This document shows, piece by piece, positions 1 through 5,942 of a DNA stretch of 6,810 nt. The first letter of the stretch is position 1. The number at the start of each line of letters is the position of its first letter. The stretch comes from an uncultured Lachnospiraceae bacterium (GTDB lineage: Bacteria; Bacillota; Clostridia; Lachnospirales; Lachnospiraceae), in the NCBI GenBank assembly GCA_900550235.1, contig URRQ01000070.1:1-6810 (forward strand), given 5' to 3'. The translations under genes and the position numbers were made by a program. The notes below the pieces were generated by a model. It was not told the origin of the DNA. It did not search any database and saw only the letters and a program-made list of their open reading frames with translations.

Positions 1-1
1 A

Positions 2-226
2 ATCTTTCATCACTATTTGTGCCGCCGCAAAGCGGCGGAATGGAGATTAGCATGGTATATGGCAACAGCTCTTGCTAAGCAATGGGAAGTTGCAATTCCG
101 TATATGGAAAAACAAGTACTGGAGCCGTGGACACATAATAAGACGATTTCAAAGGCGGTGGACAGCTATCGTATTACAAAGGATCAGAAAGAGTATTTAC
201 GAACTTTACGAATATCTTTAAGATAG
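2..226 (+). CDS. DNA alkylation repair protein (AlkD-like), C-terminal fragment, partial
   Basis: Only the last part of the protein is inside the window. From Ala-Trp-Tyr (about position 50) to the TAG at 224-226 the residues match the C-terminal helices of the AlkD/HEAT-like DNA alkylation repair family: AWYMATALAK, then an IPYME segment, then WTHNK and DSYRITKDQKEYLRTLR. AlkD proteins excise alkylated bases such as 3-methyladenine and 7-methylguanine and are usually about 220-240 residues, so roughly three quarters is missing here. The frame stays open to base 2 and runs through the hairpin repeat, reading HHYLCRRKAAEWRL before AWY. Family members as I recall them have YYVxMxx immediately before AW, so the repeat seems to interrupt or replace this segment. 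It may be a real gene carrying an in-frame insertion, or a broken remnant. The catalytic region cannot be judged from the window. Confidence 0.72.
   Translation: MFHHYLCRRKAAEWRLAWYMATALAKQWEVAIPYMEKQVLEPWTHNKTISKAVDSYRITKDQKEYLRTLRISLR
4..49 (+). repeat. Left copy of GC-rich hairpin repeat (inverted pair)
   Basis: This 46-nt element consists of an arm CTTTCATCACTATTTGTG (4-21), a hairpin CCGCCGC-AAA-GCGGCGG (22-38) and a tail AATGGAGATTA (39-49). The same element occurs in reverse complement at 6761-6807. The copies differ by one base in the arm and by the loop between the GCCGCCG and GCGGCGG blocks (CAAA here, GCTTG there). The AlkD homology begins right after the tail, at GCATGG. The size, the perfect stem and the variable loop fit a REP-like or small MITE-like interspersed palindrome. 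No family name is recognised. The element may begin before base 4, because the window edge is only three bases away. Confidence 0.8.
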
Positions 227-233
227 TTCATAG

Positions 234-265
234 AAATCAGGGGTGACATTTGTCGCCCCTGATTT
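234..265. terminator. Long hairpin between alkD end and decarboxylase end
   Basis: AAATCAGGGGTGAC (234-247) pairs with GTCGCCCCTGATTT (252-265) over 14 bp, with a single T·G pair and an ATTT loop. It sits between two convergent stop codons (224-226 on + and 283-285 on -), which suits a bidirectional terminator. Neither side has a strong T tract (GATTTGAGT on +, GATTTCTATG on -), so termination may be weak or the hairpin may mainly protect mRNA 3' ends. Confidence 0.6.
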
Positions 266-282
266 GAGTAAAAGGTATATTA

Positions 283-1713
283 TTATTTCATTTCTGAAAG
301 TAATTCTTTTCCAAAAGTATCCAATAGGCGGATTGTTTCGTACATATCTTCTTTTTCTGCTTCCGGATGAAGGGCACAGATTCGAAGAACCGTTTGTCCG
401 TGAAGTACTGTTGTAAAGACTGCAGCATATCCGTTGTCCAATATCTTTTTGGAGATTTGTTCATTGAGGGTATCTGTCTGTTCTTTTGATAATCCTTTTG
501 GTGCGAAACGGAAATTTACCATGGCAAGTTGAGATGGAGAGACGATTTCCCAATCAGGCAGTTCACGTACAGCTTCTTCAGCCCAATTAGCTAGCTGGAA
601 GCCATGCTCAATCGCGCTTCCGATTAAGTCTGTTCCTAAAATTTGCAGAGTAAGCCAAAGTTTTAATCCACGAGCCGGTCGCGTCAGTTCCATACCGATA
701 TCCCATGTGTTGATGTGATCCAAATCTCCTTCAATGTCTTTGAGATATTCTGGATTTACATGGAAGCTGTGGAAGAGATGCTGTACATCGTTTACGAGAA
801 CCATGGCACAGCCATATGTCTGATATAACCATTTATGAGCGTCCCAACTGATGCTGTCTGCAAGTTCTGCCCCTTCTAACAAATGTTTGTATTTTGGACT
901 TAAGAGGATCGATGCGCCGTATGCACCATCGATATGGAACCACATTTGATAGCGTTTGGCAATTGCGGACAACTCTTTGAGAGGATCAATGCTTCCGGTG
1001 TTTGTAGTTCCGGCCGTTCCGATGATAACAAATGGAATTAGTCCGTCTTTACTATCTTTCTGAATCTGTTCTTCCAAAAGATCTGTTCGGATTGTAAAAT
1101 CAGGGTTTGTTGGAATTTTTCGGATTCTCTTATTTGGAATTCCGATGATACGCAAACCTTTGGCAACAGAACTGTGTGTTTGGTCAGAGATATAGGCTAC
1201 GCCAAGATGTAAGGTTTCATCATCTAATTTATTATCTCTTGCAGCAGTTAGGGCAGTGATATTGGCCATGGAACCGCCGCTTACGAAGACTCCACCGGCT
1301 TGAGCTCCAAAACCTACTTGGTCACAGAGCCATCGTAATAATTTTTGTTCGATACAATTGACCATAGGAGCAAGTTTACTTCCACCGGCATGGATATTAT
1401 AGGCAGAAGTCATAATATCTCCAAGCCATGAGATAGAAGAGGCAGGGCCCGGAACAAATCCAAAGAAACGAGGGTGGTTTGAATCCCCGCGGTACTGATA
1501 GACGTCCAACATCATTTTTTCAACAACATCTTTGGCGCTTCGGCCATCTTTCGGAATGTCCCATGCTTTAACTTTATCCATCTGTCCTTCCGGAGCCTCC
1601 CAGATAACTTGCTGTGTATGAATATCATGTTTATCCAGGCAGAAATCGTGAACGAAATGTTTGATTTCTGCTTCTAGCTGTGCACTGTTTAAAACGTTTT
1701 CACTATTGATCAT
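283..1713 (-). CDS. PLP-dependent aromatic amino acid (tryptophan-type) decarboxylase
   Basis: This is a group II pyridoxal-phosphate decarboxylase of 476 aa. The first ATG (1731) lies inside the ribosome binding site, so translation should start at 1713, eight bases after AAAGGAG. The PLP-binding lysine is Lys294 in SWDAHKW. HIDGAYG contributes Asp262, which should pair with the PLP ring nitrogen, and QTHSS contributes the ring-stacking His180. The catalytic-loop Tyr323 in NPEYLKD, needed in this family for decarboxylation rather than oxidative side reactions, is present. The whole protein closely resembles, from memory, the R. gnavus tryptophan decarboxylase, with a constant offset of 12 that maps its Lys306, Tyr335, Phe98 and Trp349 onto Lys294, Tyr323, Phe86 and Trp337. 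The likely reaction is tryptophan to tryptamine, with phenylalanine to phenethylamine and tyrosine to tyramine also possible. Glutamate decarboxylation is unlikely given the resemblance. No amino acid/amine antiporter is adjacent. The divergent LysR gene is the probable regulator. Confidence 0.93.
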   Translation of the reverse strand: MINSENVLNSAQLEAEIKHFVHDFCLDKHDIHTQQVIWEAPEGQMDKVKAWDIPKDGRSAKDVVEKMMLDVYQYRGDSNHPRFFGFVPGPASSISWLGDIMTSAYNIHAGGSKLAPMVNCIEQKLLRWLCDQVGFGAQAGGVFVSGGSMANITALTAARDNKLDDETLHLGVAYISDQTHSSVAKGLRIIGIPNKRIRKIPTNPDFTIRTDLLEEQIQKDSKDGLIPFVIIGTAGTTNTGSIDPLKELSAIAKRYQMWFHIDGAYGASILLSPKYKHLLEGAELADSISWDAHKWLYQTYGCAMVLVNDVQHLFHSFHVNPEYLKDIEGDLDHINTWDIGMELTRPARGLKLWLTLQILGTDLIGSAIEHGFQLANWAEEAVRELPDWEIVSPSQLAMVNFRFAPKGLSKEQTDTLNEQISKKILDNGYAAVFTTVLHGQTVLRICALHPEAEKEDMYETIRLLDTFGKELLSEMK

Positions 1714-1840
1714 GTTTAGAACTCCTTTCATTTCTCTGTTCGCTTGACGCTTGTGTGATAGTAGTTTACACTATAATTATCTATTTGTTAAATTCATAAA
1801 GTTTATAATATATATGAAAAATATTCATAAAGGAGCATCT
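1714..1840. promoter_or_regulatory. Divergent decarboxylase/lysR control region with LysR-type box
   Basis: This 127-bp, very AT-rich region separates the two divergent start codons. TATGAA-AAATA-TTCATA (1813-1829) is a perfect inverted repeat containing the T-N11-A signature (1815-1827) of LysR-type regulators. The sequence ATTCATAAAG occurs twice (1792-1801 and 1823-1832) with starts 31 bp apart, close to three helical turns, and the second copy overlaps both the palindrome and the lysR ribosome binding site. ATAATTAT (1773-1780) is a further short palindrome. TATAAT at 1804-1809 is a possible -10 for lysR. No convincing -35/-10 pair is seen for the decarboxylase, which would fit a promoter that depends on an activator. 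Confidence 0.65.
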
Positions 1841-2710
1841 ATGGAGATTCGAAACATAGTTACATTTTTAAAGGTTGCAGGGACACAGAATTTTTCCAAG
1901 GCGGCAGAACAGTTAGGATATTCTCAATCTGCGGTAACGGTACAGATTCAGCAGTTGGAAAAAGAGTTGCAAACACAGTTGTTTGAGAGGATTGGAAAAA
2001 GGGTATATCTAACAGAAAACGGGCAAGAATTTGTGTATCATGCGAATGAAATCATGAAGGTAGTAGATCAGGCATTAGATTTTTCAGGAGAGAAAAGCGT
2101 AGTGAGAGGGAAAATACGCATTGGCGGTGTAGAGTCTGTCTGTACTGCATTGCTACCGGAATTAGTGTTGCGGTTATATGAAAAATATCCGGAGATTGAA
2201 GTGGTGATAAAGTCAGGAACAACGACAGAACTTGTGGAAATGGCGAAGAGAAATGATTTGGATTTGATATTTACATTGGATCAAAAAATCTATGATCCAG
2301 AGTGGATCTGTGCCATTCAAAAAGCAGAGGAGATCATCTTTGTAACGCTAGAAGAAGAGCGGAAAGAAATACTCATAGATGAATTGGTTAAAAGGTCGTT
2401 TATCCTGACTGAAAAAGGAGCAGCATATCAATATGAATTAGAACGATTGTTGGCAGAGCAAGAGCTTAGGATCGATCCTATTTTAGAAATCGGAAATACG
2501 GAAACAATCATTAAATTATTAAAACGAGGTATGGGAGTCTCCTTTTTACCGGAGTTCACAGTACAAAAGGAACTGCAAAACGGTCAATTGGTTCAGATTG
2601 ATACGAATCTTCCGAAAGTACAGATGTATAGTCAGCTCTTTTACCATAAAAATAAATGGATAACCCCACAGATGAAATGTTTTGTAGAATTGGTAAAAGA
2701 AGTATTGTAA
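1841..2710 (+). CDS. LysR-family transcriptional regulator
   Basis: The product is a 289-aa DNA-binding regulator, the usual length for the family. The start at 1841 is chosen because AAGGAG ends five bases upstream; the frame is open further upstream, but those extra codons have no such site. The N-terminal winged helix-turn-helix spans about residues 3-60, with FSKAAEQLGYSQSAVTVQIQ (18-37) as the classic LysR helix-turn-helix and LFERIGKRVYLTENG as the wing. The effector-binding domain follows from about residue 90 (GKIRIGGVES) to the end, with the typical GMGVSFLPE turn near 230-237. Its divergent placement and the T-N11-A box point to control of the decarboxylase and of itself. The co-inducer is unknown; an aromatic amino acid is a reasonable guess. 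A T-rich terminator follows directly. Confidence 0.95.
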   Translation: MEIRNIVTFLKVAGTQNFSKAAEQLGYSQSAVTVQIQQLEKELQTQLFERIGKRVYLTENGQEFVYHANEIMKVVDQALDFSGEKSVVRGKIRIGGVESVCTALLPELVLRLYEKYPEIEVVIKSGTTTELVEMAKRNDLDLIFTLDQKIYDPEWICAIQKAEEIIFVTLEEERKEILIDELVKRSFILTEKGAAYQYELERLLAEQELRIDPILEIGNTETIIKLLKRGMGVSFLPEFTVQKELQNGQLVQIDTNLPKVQMYSQLFYHKNKWITPQMKCFVELVKEVL

Positions 2711-2716
2711 GAAAAG

Positions 2717-2756
2717 AAAACTGCCGTTTCCATAAAAGAAAACGACAGTTTTTTTT
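2717..2756. terminator. Bidirectional rho-independent terminator
   Basis: AAAACTGCCGTTT (2717-2729) pairs with AAACGACAGTTTT (2740-2752), with one C·A mismatch and a loop of about 10 nt. On the + strand it is followed by a run of eight T (2749-2756), ending the lysR transcript. On the - strand the tail is TTTTCTTTTC, which ends the convergent membrane-protein operon, whose stop codon (2755-2757) touches the stem. Confidence 0.9.
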
Positions 2757-3417
2757 AATGATCATGTTTCATTGCCTGATATCCGATTAGAACGGTCCAT
2801 ACATAAGCACATGTTTTTGGAATCATGAGCATACCGATCATCGGAATCGTATCTGCCCAAAGAACGACCGGAATGTAGAAGCCGAAGCTTAATACGATCG
2901 TCAGCCACATATAGCGGAATTCCTTGTCCTTATGATCGCGCGCACTTTTGTAAAAAAGAACGATAATTAAAAGACCAAGTAATGCAAATGGAATGTTGCG
3001 GTAGATGCCCCAGGAAAGTGGAGCAGAAGCGCTGAGCCATTTGTTTTGCGGGAAGAGACAAAGAATGATTCGCAACGCAGATAACACGTAAATTGCGATG
3101 GTGATATTGTTTTTCCCTTCAATTTTATAACGAAGACGCCATACATAGTATAGGATAATGTAAAAAATTGTCATGGTGATCGAGGTAATGAATTTTCCGA
3201 CACCAAGTGGAACTGTATAGTTTTCAAGTCCCGTTGTGCAAAGTGCAAGCGCTCTTGGGACAAGATGGAAGGAATCTCCGGCGCCAAGTACTACAGCCAT
3301 AATACCGAATAAACGGTATTCTTTGTTTCCATTACAATTTCGGATCATGATAATACCAATCGTGATAACCGAAATCAAATAAACCACGTCAAATGAAGTT
3401 TCGATAATTGCTCGCAT
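2755..3417 (-). CDS. Seven-helix membrane protein of unknown function
   Basis: The 220-aa product is very hydrophobic, with about seven predicted membrane segments near residues 8-25, 35-52, 72-93, 104-122, 138-156, 167-187 and 193-213. I do not recognise the family. A striking polar stretch, GDSFHLVPR (47-55), lies at the end of the second segment, and RDHKDKEFR (160-168) forms a charged loop. No signal peptide, transporter motif or enzyme motif is evident. GAGG seven bases before the ATG supports the start at 3417. It lies 19 bp after the 138-aa membrane protein gene on the same strand, so the two are probably co-transcribed and under the TetR operator upstream of that gene. It could be a sensor, a small-molecule permease or a complex partner of its neighbour; the sequence alone does not decide. 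Confidence 0.8.
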   Translation of the reverse strand: MRAIIETSFDVVYLISVITIGIIMIRNCNGNKEYRLFGIMAVVLGAGDSFHLVPRALALCTTGLENYTVPLGVGKFITSITMTIFYIILYYVWRLRYKIEGKNNITIAIYVLSALRIILCLFPQNKWLSASAPLSWGIYRNIPFALLGLLIIVLFYKSARDHKDKEFRYMWLTIVLSFGFYIPVVLWADTIPMIGMLMIPKTCAYVWTVLIGYQAMKHDH

Positions 3418-3436
3418 AAAAAATCCTCACTTTCTT

Positions 3437-3853
3437 TTAATGCATAGAATGATAGTTGAAATAGTTTCTGCCAAACAGTATGCCTGCTAACAGTAAAGAT
3501 GCGCCCAACCCTGTATAAAATACAGCGATGAAAATGTCGAGTGCAAGGGAGGAAGCGCGTAAATAGATTCCTCCTCCCATCATGAATGCCATGATGAGAA
3601 AAGATTTTACATCAAAAAATTTCAAGAAAAACTGGGTTTCCTCGGTGTAGCTTTCAATACGTTTTGTGTGCTTTTTCACAAGGCGTCCAAAAATAAAATA
3701 TTGAAAGACAGCGAAAACAACTCCCGAGAGTAAAAAATTAACTGGAGAAAGGTAAGGTGGATATGCCAAAATTCCAATCCGCAATACATTGAATCCGGCA
3801 ATTGCCCATACGATACAGGCAATCAATAAAAGTGTTCGTTTCTTTACTTTCAT
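3437..3853 (-). CDS. Small four-helix membrane protein of unknown function
   Basis: The product is 138 aa from the start at 3853, chosen because AGGAGG (3861-3867 on this strand) lies about seven bases upstream; the earlier ATG at 3877 falls inside the operator. Four membrane segments are predicted, near residues 7-29, 35-56, 83-100 and 104-127. A basic loop, RLVKKHTKRIESYTEE (57-72), follows the second segment, and FGRNYFNYHSMH forms the tail. I do not recognise the family, and it has no small multidrug resistance (SMR) signature that I can see. It is the first gene of a two-gene membrane cassette placed directly behind a TetR operator and downstream of tetR on the same strand, so it is likely derepressed when the TetR protein binds its ligand. 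Confidence 0.8.
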   Translation of the reverse strand: MKVKKRTLLLIACIVWAIAGFNVLRIGILAYPPYLSPVNFLLSGVVFAVFQYFIFGRLVKKHTKRIESYTEETQFFLKFFDVKSFLIMAFMMGGGIYLRASSLALDIFIAVFYTGLGASLLLAGILFGRNYFNYHSMH

Positions 3854-3869
3854 ATGTATAACCTCCTTT

Positions 3870-3884
3870 TTGAACAATGTTCAA
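3870..3884. promoter_or_regulatory. TetR operator upstream of the membrane-protein pair
   Basis: TTGAACAATGTTCAA is a perfect 15-bp palindrome around a central A/T pair. Its inner 13 bases recur at the tetR promoter (4561-4573). It ends three bases from the AGGAGG of the 138-aa membrane-protein gene, so bound repressor would block initiation or early elongation. No good -35/-10 pair is visible here, so the genes may use an atypical promoter or depend partly on read-through from tetR. Confidence 0.85.
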
Positions 3885-3892
3885 TTTGGTGA

Positions 3893-3931
3893 AAACAAAA
3901 ACGGATCAATCTTTTTTAAGAGCTGTTCCGC
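3893..3931 (-). terminator. Imperfect hairpin terminator after tetR
   Basis: Read on the minus strand, CGGAACAGCTCTT pairs with AAGATTGATCCG (stem 3902-3930) around an AAAA loop. There is one mismatch and one small internal loop, and a TTTTTGTTTT tail follows. It probably ends or attenuates the tetR transcript before the membrane-protein pair. A T-rich stretch on the other side (3931-3941) would let it work in both directions. Confidence 0.6.
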
Positions 3932-3970
3932 TTTTTATTTTAGTTGGAGAAGACTCTCTCTCATTTTGAA

Positions 3971-4537
3971 CTAATTTTTTCTATAAATCGTTCGATGAAT
4001 CATGCCGGTGATTCCAGAACAATCATATTCATGCCGAATGATAGCGGCAATGATTAGCGAGAAGATGATTTCTACGAATTTTTGTGGAGTAAATTCTTCA
4101 TCGAAGGTATTCATATCAACCTTCGGATCATGTAGTAGCACCTGATAAAGTCCTTCGTTGATATGTTTCCATGATTCGGCCATCATCTGTTGTCCATTTC
4201 CTTTTTCATCTTTCATAAAAATCATAGAGTGAAAAGCAAAAAATCCCGGATAACGTTCCTCACCCATTTTCATACTATCAAAAGCCCATTCTACACAGCC
4301 GACAAAGCTATTGAATACAGCAGTGTTTTCGGGAAAATGGAAAATGTCCTGCCATACGCTCTCAACAGTTGCAGCGATCAGATCGGATTTGTTGTGGAAA
4401 TAATTATAGATGGAGCCGATAGAAATGTTACATTCCTTTGCTACAGCTCGTATGTTAATTGCTTTCCAACCTTGCGTCTGAATTAATTCTCTGCTTATGC
4501 GTAAAATTTCTTCTTTTGAAGTAACAGTTGTATTCAT
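3971..4537 (-). CDS. TetR/AcrR-family transcriptional repressor
   Basis: The 188-aa product has the usual TetR size. The start at 4537 is preceded by AAAGGAG with seven bases between; the upstream ATG at 4567 lies within the operator. Residues 8-55 form the TetR DNA-binding domain, with INIRAVAKECNISIGSIYNY followed by FHNKSDLI as the helix-turn-helix and helix 4. The C-terminal 130 residues form the variable ligand-binding and dimerisation region, with an aromatic-rich stretch (YPGFFAFHSMIF, 96-107) and a hydrophobic helix IIFSLIIAAII (157-167). It has a strong promoter overlapped by its own operator, so autoregulation is clear. The second operator shows that the neighbouring membrane-protein pair is its target. 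The inducer cannot be inferred. Confidence 0.94.
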   Translation of the reverse strand: MNTTVTSKEEILRISRELIQTQGWKAINIRAVAKECNISIGSIYNYFHNKSDLIAATVESVWQDIFHFPENTAVFNSFVGCVEWAFDSMKMGEERYPGFFAFHSMIFMKDEKGNGQQMMAESWKHINEGLYQVLLHDPKVDMNTFDEEFTPQKFVEIIFSLIIAAIIRHEYDCSGITGMIHRTIYRKN

Positions 4538-4560
4538 TTTCCCTCTCCTTTTACTCAACT

Positions 4561-4600
4561 TGAACAATGTTCATTATAAAGCTTTTTCTTGATTTGTCAA
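4561..4600 (-). promoter_or_regulatory. tetR promoter with overlapping TetR operator
   Basis: On the minus strand TTGACA (4600-4595) and TATAAT (4578-4573), both full consensus, are separated by 16 bp. The palindrome TGAACAATGTTCA (4561-4573) shares a base with the -10 and covers the expected transcription start. It matches the operator at 3870-3884 over 13 of 13 bases. This is the standard arrangement for repressor autoregulation. Confidence 0.9.
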
Positions 4601-4617
4601 GTAGAGAAAAATGACAT

Positions 4618-4646
4618 TTGTGTTTATAGATTAGATGATTTATACT
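4618..4646 (+). promoter_or_regulatory. Probable sigma-A promoter of the flavoprotein gene
   Basis: TTGTGT (4618-4623) and TATACT (4641-4646) are separated by 17 bp and lie 33 bp before the flavoprotein start codon. The TetR palindrome is about 45 bp upstream of this -35 and has no copy here, so direct TetR control of this gene is not indicated. Confidence 0.6.
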
Positions 4647-4678
4647 AAAAAATAGAAAACGAAGCAGGAGGATTATAG

Positions 4679-5296
4679 ATGAAAGTATTGATTTTAAACG
4701 GAAGTCCAAGAATGGAAGGAAACACGTCTATCGCTATTCGCGAGATGGTGCAGGTGTTTGAAAAAGAAGGAGTAGAGGCAGACGTTGTGCAGATTGGAAA
4801 TCAGAGTGTGCGCGGCTGCATCGCATGTGGTCATTGCTTCGAGGCTGGAAAATGTGTCTTTGATGATGTTGTCAATACATTGGCTCCGAAATTTGAAGAG
4901 GCGGACGGATTGGTTGTTGCAAGTCCGGTATACTATGCGTCAGCAAATGCGACATTGATTGCTTGTCTTGACAGATTATTCTACAGCACGCATTTTGATA
5001 AGATTATGAAGGTGGGAGCAAGCGTTGTGTGCGCGAGAAGAGGTGGTTGTTCTGCGACCTTTGATGAATTAAATAAGTATTTTACGATTGCAAATATGCC
5101 GATCGCATCGAGTCAATATTGGAACAGTATCCACGGAAGAGTACAGGGAGAGGCTGAGATGGACGAAGAAGGAAAGCAGACGATGCGCGCCCTTGCAAGA
5201 AATATGACATTCTTAATGAAGAGTATTGCCCTTGGGAAAAAAGAGTACGGCTTGCCGGAAAAAGAACAACGGGTATCGACGAATTTCATAGATTAG
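4679..5296 (+). CDS. Flavodoxin-fold FMN oxidoreductase with iron-sulfur-flavoprotein-like cysteine motif
   Basis: The 205-aa cytoplasmic product belongs to the NAD(P)H-dependent FMN reductase/flavodoxin-fold family. AGGAGG lies seven bases before the ATG. Residues 2-16 (KVLILNGSPRMEGNT) form the first strand and the FMN phosphate-binding loop. SPVYYASANATL (near 82-93) contacts the isoalloxazine ring in relatives. The later RRGGCSATFDELNKYF and SSQYWNSIHGR blocks are typical of this subfamily. Cysteines 47, 50, 53 and 59 form CX2CX2CX5C, the spacing used for a [4Fe-4S] cluster in iron-sulfur flavoproteins (Isf), although related proteins without a proven cluster also carry it. The substrate is unknown; quinones, nitro compounds or an electron partner are possible. 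It is a single-gene unit with its own promoter and a terminator right after it. Confidence 0.92.
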   Translation: MKVLILNGSPRMEGNTSIAIREMVQVFEKEGVEADVVQIGNQSVRGCIACGHCFEAGKCVFDDVVNTLAPKFEEADGLVVASPVYYASANATLIACLDRLFYSTHFDKIMKVGASVVCARRGGCSATFDELNKYFTIANMPIASSQYWNSIHGRVQGEAEMDEEGKQTMRALARNMTFLMKSIALGKKEYGLPEKEQRVSTNFID

Positions 5297-5300
5297 AAGA

Positions 5301-5335
5301 AAAATGGAGGATCACAAAAAAGATCCTCCGATTTT
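5301..5335. terminator. Bidirectional terminator between flavoprotein and UDG genes
   Basis: GGAGGATC (5306-5313) pairs perfectly with GATCCTCC (5322-5329) around an eight-base A-rich loop. AAAAT before and GATTTT after extend the structure. On + the tail GATTTTATAT ends the flavoprotein transcript. On - the tail CATTTTTCTTC ends the uracil-DNA glycosylase operon, whose stop codon is at 5353-5355. Confidence 0.85.
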
Positions 5336-5352
5336 ATATAGGCTGTTTGATA

Positions 5353-5925
5353 TCATTTTACTTCCGAATCACAAGAAAACTGATCTAGCAATTCACGGAT
5401 TGTTCGAAAGTCTTCTTGAATCTGCGGAAGCTTTGTCGCGTCTCGGAGTACGGCAGATGGATGATAAACGGCAGTCATCCAAGTGTTTTTTCGTTCAAGA
5501 AACGTGCCGTGTTCTTTGGTGATCCGGTAATCTGATCGTATGATTCGTTGTGCGGCAATCCGCCCAAGACAAACGATGATTTTTGGACGAAGAAGCACCG
5601 TCTCGTATTTTAAATAGGGGATACAGGCTTCTTGCTCTTCAGGAAAAGGATCACGATTTCTCGGAGGATGACATTTCACAATATTCGTTAAATAAATTTC
5701 ATCTCGTTTCATATGAATCTCTTCTAACAACCGGTCAAATAACTCTCCGGATTTTCCAGTGAAAGGGATGCCGTCACGATCTTCATTGTAACCGGGCGCT
5801 TCTGCGATAAAAAGAATCTGTCCGTGTAGATTCCCCTTACCCATCACAGAATGATTACGAGTTTGGCAAAGCGGACATCTATGACAATGATCCACAAATT
5901 CTTTTAATTCATCATAAGTGTACAT
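5353..5925 (-). CDS. Family 4 (iron-sulfur) uracil-DNA glycosylase
   Basis: The 190-aa enzyme removes uracil from DNA to begin base-excision repair. The family 4 signatures are all present: an N-terminal CPLC pair (Cys17 and Cys20), AEAPGYNEDRDGIPF (41-55) followed by TGKSGELFDRLL, TNIVKCHPPRNRDP (80-93) with Cys85, EACIPYL with Cys101, and HPSA (155-158) near the C-terminus. Cys17, Cys20, Cys85 and Cys101 match the four [4Fe-4S] ligands of this family. The usual GEAPG motif reads AEAPG here; the glutamate is kept. The length is normal. GGGGAG about nine bases upstream serves as the ribosome binding site. The gene starts 17 bp after the stop of the upstream membrane-protein gene on the same strand, so the two are probably one operon. 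Confidence 0.95.
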   Translation of the reverse strand: MYTYDELKEFVDHCHRCPLCQTRNHSVMGKGNLHGQILFIAEAPGYNEDRDGIPFTGKSGELFDRLLEEIHMKRDEIYLTNIVKCHPPRNRDPFPEEQEACIPYLKYETVLLRPKIIVCLGRIAAQRIIRSDYRITKEHGTFLERKNTWMTAVYHPSAVLRDATKLPQIQEDFRTIRELLDQFSCDSEVK

Positions 5926-5942
5926 ATTGAATTGCTCCCCTA

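Noticed and set aside
2..226. Functional link between the AlkD fragment and uracil-DNA glycosylase as a repair island
   Set aside because: They lie at opposite ends in different transcription units with unrelated genes between them; being repair enzymes in the same window is probably coincidence.
234..265. Riboswitch or structured RNA
   Set aside because: It is a single simple hairpin between two convergent stop codons with no conserved loop or multi-stem architecture; a terminator role is enough.
2556..2765. Open frame of 69 codons on the - strand
   Set aside because: It covers the terminator and the antisense of the lysR 3' end; no family resemblance.
4190..4486. Open frame of 98 codons on the + strand
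   Set aside because: It is antisense to the well-supported tetR gene and has no recognisable domain or ribosome binding site.
4588..4601. Palindrome CTTGATTTGTCAAG as a third operator
   Set aside because: It is unrelated to the TGAACA palindrome and is explained by the tetR -35 (TTGACA) and its flanking bases.
5304..5522. Open frame of 72 codons on the + strand after the flavoprotein gene
   Set aside because: It begins in the terminator hairpin and then runs antisense to the uracil-DNA glycosylase gene.
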